This document shows, one piece after another, positions 33,801 through 44,269 of a stretch of DNA of 64,000 nt. A program made the translations under genes and the position numbers. The notes under the pieces were generated by a model. The model was not told where the DNA came from, searched no databases, and worked only from the letters and a program-made list of their open reading frames with translations. The stretch comes from Macrostomum hystrix (taxonomy: Eukaryota; Platyhelminthes; Macrostomidae): the NCBI GenBank assembly GCA_950097015.1, contig CATNEN010000024.1, forward strand, positions 5,284,001-5,348,000, read 5' to 3'. Every line of letters begins with the position of its first letter. The first letter of the stretch is position 1.

Positions 33801-36800
33801 TGCTTGGTTTAGAAGACCCGGGGGAAGAACGTGCTGGGTTTAGAAGACCCGGGGAAGAAAGTGCTGGGTTTAGAAGACCCGGGGGAAGAAAGTGTTGGGT
33901 TTAGAAGACCCGGGGGAAGAACGTGCTGGGTTTAGAAGACCCGATGGAAGAACGTGCTGGGTTTAGAAGACCCGGGGGAAGAAAGTGTTGGGTTTAGAAG
34001 ACCCGATGGAAGAACGTGCTGGGTTTAGAAGACTTAGGGTCTTCCATCCAACCGAAGGGACTCACACTCTGCCGCTGGCCTTGAAGTGGGCCTTGTGAAC
34101 GCCCAGGGCGGGGGCTGTGCCGCCGATTCCAGGCTGGCTGGTTGACAGTGACAGCTGTGAGTTGAGCCAGTCCTCCCCTGTGCTCTGCTGCACCAGTCCG
34201 TAGTAGATTATCTGCAGGAAAAAATGCGAAGAATTTCATAAATTTCTTTAATAGAAGCAGCAGACCCATTCAGAGCCATTAAGCATATAATGTGTTTTTA
34301 ATCAGAAATTCTTCATCATCACCGCAAAAGCCAGCAGCAGCCAGAAAAGCTTTAGCTTCAGAGTGTAATTATTTATGCAAGGCAACAGGACCACATACTG
34401 CCCCCCGACCCACCGCGACCCTGTCCCCGTTTTTCCACCCCATTGTTTTTGTACAGTGCAGTTAAACAAAAAATAAGTTTTTTCTTTCCCAATCAGCGGA
34501 GGGCCCAACTTGTAGCAAACTGTAACTAGCTGCCGTCGCTGCGGCTTTATAAAAATTCTTTCTAGAACACCACATTCCCATGCTAGAAAGTTATAAGTCA
34601 CCACAAGCTTAGAAGACAAGAAAGTAAAGTGTGAGTCACACGCATCAGACCCACTAAGAATGTATTAGCTGCGAGTGAAAATGACACTAGGAGCAGGTTG
34701 AGCTACTTGAATGTATTGAAACTGGAGAGTCTCCATCAAACCCTCGTTTTCCGGAAAAGTTTAATAAGCCTACTGACTGTCCCCATTTACACTGGCCAGA
34801 TAGGCAATTCCAATGAACTATACCTGGAGAAAAACACTGCTGATTTCTGTTTCCATTAACGGAAGCAAGACCACGTGAGGTATTTAAAATGCCAGGTTTT
34901 CTTTTTCTGTACCTACAGGCTCCGTACAATGCAACTAACTAGCTATTCCTTCCTTCCTCTCCATTGGCTTTCAATAATTGAGCTTGGGCAGATGTGAGAG
35001 ATGAGGATTGACCTCAATTAGCTGCGGATCAGTGAGCAGCTGCCGCGTGTAGTCACGAAATAAGATAGCTTTAGCTGCGCCAAACTACATCTGAACTCAC
35101 CTTCATGGCGGACTCGTTGCTGAACACTCGGATGTCGTATTTGGGCGACCATTTGGCTCTGCTCACAACGTAGGAGAGGTACAGCTCAAGCTGGGTGGTC
35201 TCCTGGCACTCCAGTACAATGGATACCTCGCTGCCAATTTTAGAATAAGGGAGGCGAGCTTAAATTAGCGTTTGAGCATAGGACTCATTGCCTACCTACC
35301 ACTCCACTGACATCCTCTGTCACTCCGCAGACATCCTTTGTCACTCCGCTGCATTCTCTGTTACTCCGCTTTTTCTTCTGTCATTCCGCTACATTCTCTG
35401 TCACTCCCTCCGCTGACAACGTATGTCACTCCGCTGACATCCTCTGTCACTCCGCTACATTCTCTGTCACTCCGCTACATTCACTGTCACTCTGCTGACA
35501 TCCTCTGTCACTCCGAATCATTCTCTGTCACTCCGAATCATCCTCTGTCACTCCGCTTCATCCTCTGTCACTCCGCTTCATCCTCTGTCACTCCGCTTCA
35601 TCCTCTGTCACTCCGAATCATCCTCTGTCACTCCGAATCATCCTCTGTCACTCCGAATCATCCTCTGTCACTCCGAATCATCCTCTGTCACTCCGCTTCA
35701 TCCTCTGTCACTCCGAATCATCCTCTATCACTCCGAATCATCCTGTCACTCCGCTTTATACTCTGTCAATCCGCTGACATCCTCTGTCACCCCGAATCAT
35801 CCTCTGTCACTCCGCTTCATCCTCTGTCACTCCGAATCATCCTCTGTCACTCCGAATCATCCTCTGTCACTCCGCATCATCCTCTGTCACTCCGCATCAT
35901 CCTCTGTCACTCCGCTTTATACTCTGTCACTCCGCTGACATCCTCTGTCACCCCAGCACTTTATCGTATATTATAGCACTTCGGTGTCACTCCCCATTTC
36001 CTGTCGCACCCCGGTGTTTATTTTTATGATGCTTCAAAGTCGAAGCGGTCATATTTTAAAACAGCCACGGACCCCACTACCCCAACGATGCAGGGCGCTC
36101 TTAAACATCTCCCCAAAGCACACATTTAAAAAAATACATCCTGGACAGTTGCTGTGGCATCCCGCCATCAAACAGAGCTGCTTCCGGGTTTGCTAGCTGG
36201 CACTTCAGTCGGCCACTGGTATCTTTGAAAGGCCTTGTTTAAGTGGCGCCCAGCTTTCAATGGCTTTCAGTGGCACTTCAGCACCGCTGACGCCCTAATT
36301 GTGGCTTTGTAGACAGCTGCGAGCTGCTGGAGTGGCATTCACTCCAGCTCCTCTGTGTGACTCAGCGTGGCTTTCACTGCTGCGTCTGCCAGTACTAATC
36401 CCTGGCTGTGACCTATCCTGTCTCTAGCACTGACCGCCTGACACTGCTGTCATCTCACACTGCCTGACACTGCTGTCATCTCACACTGCCTGACACTGCT
36501 GTCATCTCACACTGCCTGACACTGCTGTCATCTCACACTGCCTGACACTGCTGTCATCTCACACTGCCTGACACTGCTGTCATCTCACACTGCCTGACAC
36601 TGCTGTCATCTCACACTGCCTGACACTGCTGTCATCTCACACTGCCTGACACAGCTGTCATCTCACACTGCCCGACACTGCTGCCATCTCACACTGCCTG
36701 ACACTGCTGTCATCTCACACTGCCTGACACTGCTGTCATCTCACACTGCCCGACACTGCTGTCATCTCACACTGCCTGACACTGCTGTCATCTCACACTG

Positions 36801-38775
36801 CCTGACACTGCTGTCATCTCACACTGCCTGACACTGCTGCCATCTCACACTGCCTGACACTGCTGTCATCTCACACTGCCCGACACTGCTGCCATCTCAC
36901 ACTGCCTGACACTGCTGTCATCTCACACTGCCCGACACTGCTGTCATCTCACACTGCCTGACACTGCTGTCATCTCACACTGCCCGACACTGCTGCCATC
37001 TCACACTGCCTGACACTGCTGTCATCTCACACTGCCTGACACTGCTGTCATCTCACACAGCCTGACACTGCTGTCATCTCACACTGCCTGACACTGCTGT
37101 CATCTCACACTGCCCGACACTGCTGTCATCTCACACACCCACACAATGAGAAGCACAATTTCTCCCGGCACAGCTTGCTCACCGGCTCTGCATCTCATTG
37201 TATCTGGTCTCAATATCGCGCAGCTGTTTCTCCAGTACTTTAACTGCCTCTTCCCGCTGCTGGATGGCCACACGAGTCTCAATCAGGTCATCGTCCAGCC
37301 TTCCAGCCTGTCCGTCGTATAGGTTGAAGAAACTGCTCAGAGTATCCATGTGCTTGGGGTCGAATGCGTCAACCGTGCCGCTGGGACCGGAGGCTGGGGC
37401 GGCCTGTGGTTGCTGACCGTCCTGCACAATGAGACAATGAGGGTGGCAGATGCAAATCAGACTGTGACAGATCCGCTAAAACTCGCATTCCCCTAAACCA
37501 GGGGTCAAAAAACTCCGGCCCGCGGGCCAGATGCGACCCTCGAAGCTCCCAAATCCGGCCCGTTGCCCCTTCCAGCACCTATAGTATCCTGTCTCATCTT
37601 CCCGTGTCTTATCTCTCCCCTGTCTTATCTTTCCCCTGTCTTATCTCTCCCACGTCTCATCTCTCCCGTGTCTCATCTCTATCGTGTCTCATCTCTATCA
37701 TGTCTCATCTCTCCCCTGACTCATTTCTCGCCTGTCTAATCTCTTCCGTGTCTCATCTCTCCCCTCACTCACCTCTCCCCTTTTTTCATATTTCTACAGT
37801 TAATGCGGCCCGCTGTCGTCTTTTAGGTTCTCTCCGTGGCCCAAACACAAATAAGTTTGCCGACCCCTGCCCTGAACGGTCCATGCGCTCACAGTTTTAG
37901 CTTCAGCACCGGCTGCAGGCGGCTCCGGCTTCCTGATGAGCATGTCGGCGAAGCTGTTCAACACGTCGCGCTGTTTGCGCAGCCGCGCCTGTCGATTGTT
38001 CAGACTCTCCAGCGCCCTCTGCTCCGCCTGCAGGGCCGCCTGTGCCGCCGCCCTCTGGCAGGCCTTGGCGTCCTCGCTCTGCCGATTGTTGCGGGCTGAA
38101 TAGGCCACGTCGGCTATGGTGGCAGGGCCCTTCACCTCCACTCTGCATGCCCACGATTGGTTGGGGTGGATTGTGAAATAATAGCCGCAATGAGCTCAGT
38201 ATTATTGCCTGTTTCTAAGCCCACGAGGAGAGCTAAAACAACAGCTGCCTGACATGATGCCTCTTCATTTTCAACTATTTGCTTTCTATTGACGATAAGA
38301 ATAAGCAATTCTGCATTGCTTCAGCTCATCCAGCTGTTAAATGGGTACCAGCATTAGCCGGGGTAATTAATAGAGGCCGGGTGTTGCGTTCCACCAGTCC
38401 ATGGACTGAAAACCCGGACGCAATTTGGGCAGGTGTAATAAATTATTAATTATAAGAAATAATAATTACACTAATAATAGCCAATGAATCAATCAGCCAG
38501 TATTTTTAAACTAACTGAAACCTGCAGCCTCACCTGATCGAGTCCTTATCAATCGCCGGTGTCAGGTCCCGGACAATGACCTCGCACTCGCCAACCAGGA
38601 CCCGGGGTCGCACTATGCGACAGACTTCAGCCCGGTCTAGGTAGACCGTCACCGACTTCACCTGGCAGCTGGAGGCGGTGAAGACGCTCCTCCTGGAGTC
38701 TCCGAACTGGCCGAGATTCGCCGCCTCGTCGGAGCCGGTGGCAAAGTCCTCCTCAGCCAGCTGGGCCATCTGCAT
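25547..38775 (-). CDS. DUF4140/DUF4139 domain protein (F37C4.5-like)
   Basis: Ten minus-strand exons join in phase: 38534-38775, 37893-38142, 37183-37421, 35101-35230, 34066-34211, 31146-31425, 28683-28955, 28116-28343, 26720-26828 and 25547-25629, giving 659 aa. The N-terminal part (about residues 30-100) has VKSVTVYLDRAEVCRIVRP, a DUF4140 signature. Residues about 100-240 are rich in E, Q and R and likely coiled coil. From about 245 the DUF4139 region runs through ELYLSYVVSRAKWSPKYDIR, FTIPSDGEAHKVTI, YLKARVTNTSAYALLAGPAN and FVSK, then a beta-rich end finishing ESLDYTVSEA. The family is widespread in animals, fungi and bacteria and has no settled biochemical role, so I give none. An Ala/Ser-rich insert lies near residues 370-425. 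Introns are large and packed with minisatellites, an hAT MITE and SINE fragments. An extra N-terminal exon may exist at 45716-46107. Confidence 0.88.
25735..25980 (-). mobile_element. SINE family B, copy 1
   Basis: The tRNA-like head lies on the minus strand at the right end: GGTGTAGGCTAGTGGTTAG as A-box and a GAGGGTTCGACTCCCGAC B-box. The body shares GCCGACAGCACAGCCGCAGC and CAGCTGGGTGAACTGAAG with the copies at 39283 and 40519. It lies in the last intron of the DUF4139 gene; a truncated second copy (26016-26135) follows. Confidence 0.78.
26016..26135 (-). mobile_element. SINE family B, copy 2, truncated
   Basis: It keeps CACAGCCGCAGCTATTG, AAGTCCATGGACTG and GGTACCCACTTGTACAG from the family body and lacks the tRNA-like part. 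It sits next to copy 1 in the same orientation. Confidence 0.6.
27159..28003. mobile_element. hAT-type MITE with internal (AATCT)n array
   Basis: A perfect 8-bp target duplication GGTGGTTA flanks it (27151-27158 and 28004-28011). Termini CAAGGACCACTAG and CTAGTGGTCCTTG open inverted arms of about 130-150 bp. The centre (27431-27787) is a pentanucleotide array. There is no transposase. The 8-bp duplication and CAAGG ends point to the hAT superfamily. It is inserted in the intron between exons 8 and 9 of the DUF4139 gene. Confidence 0.88.
27431..27787. repeat. (AATCT)n pentanucleotide microsatellite
   Basis: About 70 copies of AATCT/TAATC, with scattered AGTCT, ATATAAT and AAATCT variants, located centrally between the two MITE arms. 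Confidence 0.95.
28457..28562 (+). mobile_element. SINE family B fragment
   Basis: It contains CAGTCCATGGACTGAACACG and an AGCCGCGGCTGTCC segment, matching part of the SINE B body in the opposite orientation. No tRNA-like head. It lies in the intron between exons 7 and 8 of the DUF4139 gene. Confidence 0.5.
29117..29480 (-). mobile_element. SINE family A, copy 5 (full length)
   Basis: The best-preserved head: on the minus strand GGTGGCAGAGCGGTTAACGC, then GTTTGCCTCTCGCACC and AAGTTCGATTCCACGGCG. The body contains GGGCCAACCTCCAAGGCACA and an (AC/GT)-rich section, and the tail is TTTTCATTATTATTAG. It lies in the intron between exons 6 and 7 of the DUF4139 gene, in the gene's orientation. Confidence 0.85.
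29485..31145. other. Intron 6 of the DUF4139 gene, unique part
   Basis: Partly GC- and CT-rich sequence without a supported exon. The open frames around 30429-30893 are not supported by domains. It contains a CTG/CAG run at about 30814-30840. Confidence 0.35.
30814..30840. repeat. (CTG)n trinucleotide run, about 9 units
   Basis: A pure CTG run in an intron of the DUF4139 gene; no coding role is supported. Confidence 0.85.
31479..31492. repeat. SINE B-associated palindrome, isolated copy
   Basis: CAGTCCATGGACTG, a perfect 14-bp palindrome and the most conserved block of SINE family B, occurs here with little flanking SINE sequence (CCACC before, GAAC after). Confidence 0.6.
31493..32480. other. 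Intron 5 of the DUF4139 gene, unique part
   Basis: No exon is supported between exon 6 and the 30-bp array. Open frames near 31745-31994 and 32086-32307 lack recognisable domains. Confidence 0.3.
32485..34035. repeat. 30-bp minisatellite, about 50 units
   Basis: Units contain GAAGAAAGTGCTGGGTTTAG followed by AAGACCCGGG, with 30/31-bp variants differing by one G. The central part is nearly uniform. The array stops about 30 bp from the 5' splice site of DUF4139 exon 5 (donor at 34060-34065). Long open frames across it arise from the repeat itself. Confidence 0.95.
34212..35100. other. Intron 4 of the DUF4139 gene
   Basis: About 890 bp without tandem arrays or recognised elements. Confidence 0.35.
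35300..35960. repeat. 20-bp minisatellite, about 33 units
   Basis: Units such as TCCTCTGTCACTCCGAATCA or TCCTCTGTCACTCCGCTTCA in mixed order. It lies in intron 3 of the DUF4139 gene, about 70 bp upstream of exon 4 as transcribed, so on the minus strand it is purine-rich. Confidence 0.93.
36436..37138. repeat. 26-bp minisatellite, about 27 units
   Basis: Units contain CACTGCCTGACACTGCTGTC followed by ATCTCA. Single-base variants (CCCGAC, GCCATC) are scattered. It lies in the same intron as the 20-bp array and ends about 40 bp from the donor of DUF4139 exon 3. Confidence 0.95.
37499..37872. mobile_element. hAT-like non-autonomous element
   Basis: The termini CAGGGGTC and GACCCCTG are inverted. 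The right end reads inward as CAGGGGTCGGCAAACTT, a terminus common in hAT elements. The flanks CCCTAAAC and CCCTGAAC form an 8-bp target duplication with one mismatch. The interior has CTCTCCCCTGTCTTAT-type short repeats. It lies in the intron between DUF4139 exons 2 and 3; a related partial copy is at 2590-3034. Confidence 0.75.
38330..38412 (+). mobile_element. SINE family B fragment
   Basis: Body segment in reverse: CAGCTGTTAAATGGGTACCA, GGGGTAATTAATAGAGG and CAGTCCATGGACTG. The tRNA-like end is absent. It lies in the first intron of the DUF4139 gene. Confidence 0.6.
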
Positions 38776-38789
38776 GTTCGCTGTCGGTC

Positions 38790-39275
38790 TGGTTTTGAAA
38801 GTTTCGGAAGCAATCTGGATGAGTTAAGTTGCTGAATTAGCAGGATTTGCAGCTCCGCAGCTACAGCTGGGGTCCTGATATTTGTGCACAAAGGACTGGG
38901 GTGGAATACACGACTCTCCCACACCCTACTCTCCCTTTCCTTTTTTTACCCCCCGAGGGGTGAGGCCTGCGCTTTTCCGTCCAATCGCCGCCTAGTGGAT
39001 TCAACCAAGCCCGTCCTTTCCTCTCCCCTCAGTTCCCGAATCCTCCAGAGCAGTCCTTGAGTCTACAATTTCCTTTTCTCTCTTGTCTTACTTTTTTTCC
39101 AAGCCTATTCTTCAATCGCCAGTAACTGTGAGCAACTCCTCCAGTGGGGGGAGCTGGCCCGTCAGATCCCAGAGGAATGCGAGATCCCCTGTTCAATGTT
39201 CTCATTTTGCTTCGGAAATGGTATGATTAGTTATTAGTAATAATCATATTAATAATAATAGTTGATTACACCTGT
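38790..39275. other. Upstream flank of DUF4139 exon 1
   Basis: Either promoter region or, if the upstream exon is used, intron. A stretch of pyrimidine-rich sequence is present; no element is recognised. Confidence 0.3.
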
Positions 39276-39282
39276 CCCAATC

Positions 39283-39552
39283 AGGCCAGATGTGCAGCCG
39301 ACAGCACAGCCGCAGCTATTGGGTGGCGCATCTGAAGACTGCGTACAGCTGTTCAGTCCATGGACTGGGGGGACGCCACACCCACCTTCAATTATCCCAG
39401 CTGATGCTGGTACCCATTTAACAGCTGGGTGAACTGAAGCAATGCAGAGCTAAGTGTCTTGCTAAAGGACACAATTGTTCCAGTGGAATCGGGAATCGAA
39501 CCCCCGACCTTCAAGTCGTGAGTCTGACGCCCTAACTACTAGGGTACAACCT
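39283..39552 (-). mobile_element. SINE family B, copy 3 (near full length)
   Basis: The minus-strand head has GTTGTACCCTAGTAGTTAGG (A-box region) and GGGGGTTCGATTCCCGATTC (B-box). The body has AGCTGGGTGAACTGAAGCAA, GTGTCTTGCTAAAGGACACA and the palindrome CAGTCCATGGACTG at 39354-39367. A fragment of the same family is at 39625-39690. Confidence 0.82.
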
Positions 39553-40518
39553 CCTAGCCTAGGAGGCTCATATGAGCGGTATGATTAGAAAATACTACTA
39601 ATTTTAATTGCCTTTTATCCAGCATCTGTAAAATGTCCACAGACTGAACAATTGTACACTATGCAATAGCTGCGGCTGTGCATAACCCTTAATAGTATTG
39701 CAGTAGCATCAAGCTGATATTCATACTCCATTATCTCTGCAAGTCATATTCATTGGGTTATCAGTGACACACAATCTTCCTGCTCCAAATCAGTGCTCAG
39801 TGTATGCTCAACTTGAGATTGCAGTCATTTTAAAGTAAAGCTCAGACGACAGGACAGAAGTGGCTGTAAAGCGGGGGGATATTGACTGTCCAGGAAAAAA
39901 GGGATCTACATGAACGGCGGACCCTATGGACGCTGGGATTCATTTATAATTAAAAGCCGGGGCCTAGTCACCCTCCGAGTTAGTAGTTCCAATTAAGAGA
40001 GTAAGCGTGGCGCCGTCGGCTCTCTGTGATTTATGACTCAGCGACCCGTCACACGGCGCGCCGGAACTCGCCTTCGGAACCGGCCTCCGCTCCCACCAGC
40101 CTCCCTCCTTCCCATCACGCCAATCTCCCGGCCTCGCTAGCCACAAAATTAGATTAATCTGCTGCGGCTCTCATCGGCTGCTAGATGAACTAAGCGTTAA
40201 TTACCAGCCTCACACGCACCCAGATGCTTCTATTCGTTTTTCTAAGTTTTCTAAGTTGCCAGATTGTGTCTATTCGTGCGCAGCATTTGCTACTAATGAT
40301 ACTACCGCACGATTGTGATTCCTACTGGATTGCTAGCCGTAAAGAATGAGCCGATTCAAATCTCAGATATTGAAAAGATGTTTAAGTTTAGTAGAAATTT
40401 GTGAAGATAATATTATAAGAAGAAGAGAACAGAACAGAAGAGAAGGGGAGAGCAGTGATAAGGACAAGGTTAATAATGACATTTATTTTTATAAGGACAA
40501 CAATATTAATATTTGATT

Positions 40519-40812
40519 ACACCTGTATCCATAGGGTCACATTTGTAGCCGACAGCACAGTCGCAGCTATCGCGCGGCGCATTTGAAGACTGTGTACGTC
40601 TCTTCAGTCCATGGACTGGGGGACGCCACACCCACTTCACCCCAGCTAATGCTGGTTTCCAGTTAATAGCTGGGTGAACTGAAGCAATGCAGAGTTAAGT
40701 GTCTTGCTGAAGGACACAATTTGGTCAGATGGAGTCGACAATCGAACCCTTGACCTTCAAGTCTTGAGTCAGACGGAATATCTACTTGTACTAATGGGCT
40801 ATAGCCCCCCAC
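40519..40812 (-). mobile_element. SINE family B, copy 4 (near full length)
   Basis: Same order as copy 3: GCCGACAGCACAGTCGCAGC, the palindrome at 40605-40618, GCTGGGTGAACTGAAGCAAT, GTGTCTTGCTGAAGGACACA and a diverged tRNA-like end. It is preceded by AT-rich sequence and followed closely by the 17-bp array. Confidence 0.8.
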
Positions 40813-40859
40813 CGAGGTCAGGCCAGGACAGACAGTACGACAAACACAGACAGAGTAAT

Positions 40860-42030
40860 AAATAGATTCGGGTGATAACGACAGAGAGTGATAAGGGCAG
40901 ATAGAGAGATAAGGAGAATGGAGTGATAAGGAGAATGGAGTGATAAGGAGAATGGAGTGATAAGGAGAATGGAGTGATAAGGAGAATGGAGTATAAGGAG
41001 AATGGAGTGCTAAGGAGAATGGAGTGATAAGGAGAGCAGGGTGATAAGGAGAGCAGGGTGATAAGGAGAACAGAGTGATAAAGAGAATGGAATAATAAGG
41101 AGAGCGGAGTGATACGGAGAATGGAGTGATAAGGAGAGCAGAGTGATAAGGAGAACAGAGTGATAAAGAGAATGGAATAATAAGGAGAGCGGAGTGATAC
41201 GGAGAATGGAGTGATAAGGAGAGCAGAGTGATAAAGAGATTAGAGTGATAAGGAGAGTGGAGTGATAAGGAGACTAGAGACATAAGCAGAGCGGAGTGAT
41301 AAGGACAGACAGAGTTATAAGGGGAGCGGAGTGATAAGGAGAGTGGAGTGATAAGGAGAATGGAGTGATAAGGAGAATGGAGTGATAAGGAGAATGGAGT
41401 GATAAGGAGAGATAAGGAGAGCAGAGTGATAAAGAGAATGGAGTGATAAGGAGAGCGGAGTGATAAGGAGAGCGGAGTGATAAGGAGAGCGGAGTGATAA
41501 GGAGAGTGGAGTGATAGGGACAGACAGAGCTATAAGGAGAGCGGAGTGATAAGGAGAGTGGAGTGATAGGGACAGACAGAGCTATAAGGAGAGCGGTGGG
41601 GTAAGGAGAGTGGAGTGATAGGGACAGACAGAGCTATAAGGAGAGCGGTGGGGTAAGGAGAGGGAGTGATAGGGACAGACAGAGCTATAAGGAGAGCGGT
41701 GGGGTAAGGAGAGGGAGTGATAGGGACAGACATAGCTATAAGGAGAGCGGTGGGGTAAGGAGAGGGAGTGATAAGGAGAGCGGAGTGATAAGGAGAGCGG
41801 AGTGATAAGGAGAGTGGAGTGATAGGGACAGACAGAGCTATAAGGAGAGCGGAGTGATAAGGAGAGTGGAGTGATAGGGACAGACAGAGCTATAAGGAGA
41901 GCGGAGTGATAAGGAGAGTGGAGTGATAGGGACAGACAGAGCTATAAGGAGAGCGGTGGGGTAAGGAGAGGGAGTGATAGGGACAGACATAGCTATAAGG
42001 AGAGCGGAGTGATAAGGAGAGGGAGAGAGA
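40860..42030. repeat. 17-bp minisatellite, about 70 units
   Basis: Units of the type GAGTGATAAGGAGAATG or GAGTGATAAGGAGAGCG, with interspersed GATAGGGACAGACAGAGC segments forming higher-order units toward the right. Purine-rich on the plus strand. Confidence 0.92.
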
Positions 42031-42860
42031 TCAAAGTGAGTTAGCTGGAGAAGCAGCCTTGGCTCAGGCCGTTGTGTCGAACTGTCGAGTCCTTACAAAG
42101 TTGATGTTTCTCAAAGTGGATTTCTCAACAGCAGCGGCCCCAAGAATAGCTGGGCTCAGCTTGCTCACTCACTAATCCGAATGTTCATTCAAGACCACGC
42201 CGGGGCTTCTTACTTTGGGAGCAGTTGAGCCAGGCAACTAAACTTAATTAAGCGACTCCGCTGCGTGTCAGGCAAGGGATGCCGCAGAAACGGTCACATG
42301 TGCTCAGATTGCATAATAAGCGAGGATGAGGCGGTGCAGCGGAGTGTTCAATCTCAGGCCTCCACCCGCCGGGCTTGATTTCGTCAACTGCTGGGATTGC
42401 CGACCCCTATCGATCGCTGCTCAAGAGCAACAGGTGCAGTTGACTCACATTGTTGAGTTTTGCCAACTAGTACATTGCTGTAGGGAATGCTTAGAATTTA
42501 GAACTTTATGGCGTGTAGCCATCGCATCGCATTTTTAAAGCAGTTTTCAAGCACAGCCTACAGGGACGACAAAATAGAAACATGAGAACGGCAGGGAAGT
42601 GAAAGAATTGAAGGGAAAAGCGGAATAACCAGATGGAAGGAGATCTGGGAGACGGACCGGAAGGAAACAGATCTGAGACTGATTTATTGAGTGTCGGATT
42701 TCAGCTTTCTGGTCCTGCCAGTAGTTTAAAAGTTCTGTAAACAGAATCGTCACCAGTACGACCGTATAGATAGAGCTAGTCAAATGCTCGAAGATTTGTT
42801 CCTTATTTCCCTCGTCGACAGCTTAATTAGCAGTCGACAGCTGCTAATCCCTGACGATAA
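42031..42860. other. Spacer between arrays, nothing recognised
   Basis: About 800 bp of unique sequence between the 17-bp and 42-bp arrays. No exon or element is supported. Confidence 0.3.
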
Positions 42861-42872
42861 CTTATCATGTCG

Positions 42873-43787
42873 ATGGTAAAACCTCAAGGGTCTCATCCAT
42901 GTCACATCGCTTGGATGGTAAAACCTCGAGGATCTCATCCGTGTCACATCGCTTGGATGGTTAAATATCGAGGATCTCATCCGTGTCACATCGCTTGGAT
43001 GGTAAAACCTCAAGGGTCTCATCCATGTCACATCGCTTGGATGGTAAAACCTCGAGGATCTCATCCGTGTCACATCGCTTGGATGGTTAAATATCGAGGA
43101 TCTCATCCGTGTCACATCGCTTGGATGGTAAAACCTCAAGGGTCTCATCCATGTCACATCGCTTGGATGGTAAAACCTCGAGGATCTCATCCGTATCACA
43201 TCGCTTGGATGGTAAAACCTCGAGGATCTCATCCGTGTCACATCGCTTGGATGGTAAAACCTCGAGGATCTCATCCGTGTCACATCGCTTGGATGGTGAA
43301 ACCTCAAGGGTCTCATCCATGTCACATCGCTTGGATGGTAATACCTCGAGGATCTCATCCGTGTCACATCGCTTGGATGGTTAAACCTCGAGGGTCTCAT
43401 CTATGTCACATCGCTTGGATGGCAAAACCTCGAGGTCTCATCCGTGTCACATCGCTTGGATGGTAAAACCTCGAGGATCTCATCCGTATCACATCGCTTG
43501 GATGGTAAAACCTCGAGGATCTCATCCGTGTCACATCGCTTGGATGGTAAAACCTCGAGGATCTCATCCGTGTCACATCGCTTGGATGGTGAAACCTCAA
43601 GGGTCTCATCCATGTCACATCGCTTGGATGGTAATACCTCGAGGATCTCATCCGTGTCACATCGCTTGGATGGTTAAACCTCGAGGGTCTCATCTATGTC
43701 ACATCGCTTGGATGGCAAAACCTCGAGGTCTCATCCGTGTCACATCGCTTGGATGGTAAAACCTCGAGGATCTCATCCGTGTCACAC
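42873..43787. repeat. 42-bp minisatellite, about 22 units
   Basis: Units contain CATCGCTTGGATGGTAAAAC, then CTCGAGGATCTCATCCGTGT and CA. Because 42 is divisible by three, several frames on both strands stay open for up to about 200 codons. Variant units recur in blocks (for example a 3-unit block near the start and a 290-320 bp block repeated at about 43150-43440 and 43460-43750), showing higher-order duplication. Confidence 0.95.
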
Positions 43788-44269
43788 TTGTGCCAATGGT
43801 AAAAATAAAGTATAATATAAATAAATACGATGTTAAGACCGATTTGTGAATCAAGATGTGGGGTGCGTCGGTGTGAATTCGGCTGCTCAGTGTCACTTGG
43901 AATCAAGAGTAATTATCATCAAATTTCTTTCGCGTTCACCACCAGCATTGCATGGCGGTTCATCTTTTGTGGATCCGAATCAACTTCACCAGAGCGCTCC
44001 TTTTAGACTAATTCAAACTCTCCTAATTATTGATTTATCTGTCGCATGTGGCTACGGCTATCTCTTCCTCTTTATGTATATTTATATACTCGTATGTATA
44101 TATGTTCTCTCGTTCTTTCTCTTACTGCTATCCACTCAGCCGATCAGTCGCTATGTTCGCACAATTTCCCCCCAGCAATATAGATCGATACACTCTCGCT
44201 CGAAATCTTCCCAAACCTCATTTTAGCTCACTTGAAAAATCTCCACACTCTTGTGAGCTGTATTTGCGT

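Noticed and set aside
32485-34035. CRISPR-like array (30-bp direct repeats; likewise the 29-, 32- and 49-bp arrays)
   Set aside because: The repeats are head-to-tail with no unique spacers, no cas genes are present and the context is eukaryotic. They are minisatellites.
35338-35976. Long open frame of 212 codons on the plus strand, and a similar one on the minus strand at 40663-41283
   Set aside because: Both are translations of minisatellite units with low-complexity serine, leucine or histidine repeats, and the first lies inside an intron of the DUF4139 gene.
42780-43466. Open frames of about 200 codons on both strands
   Set aside because: They are produced by the 42-bp repeat whose length is divisible by three; no non-repeat coding sequence or domain is attached.
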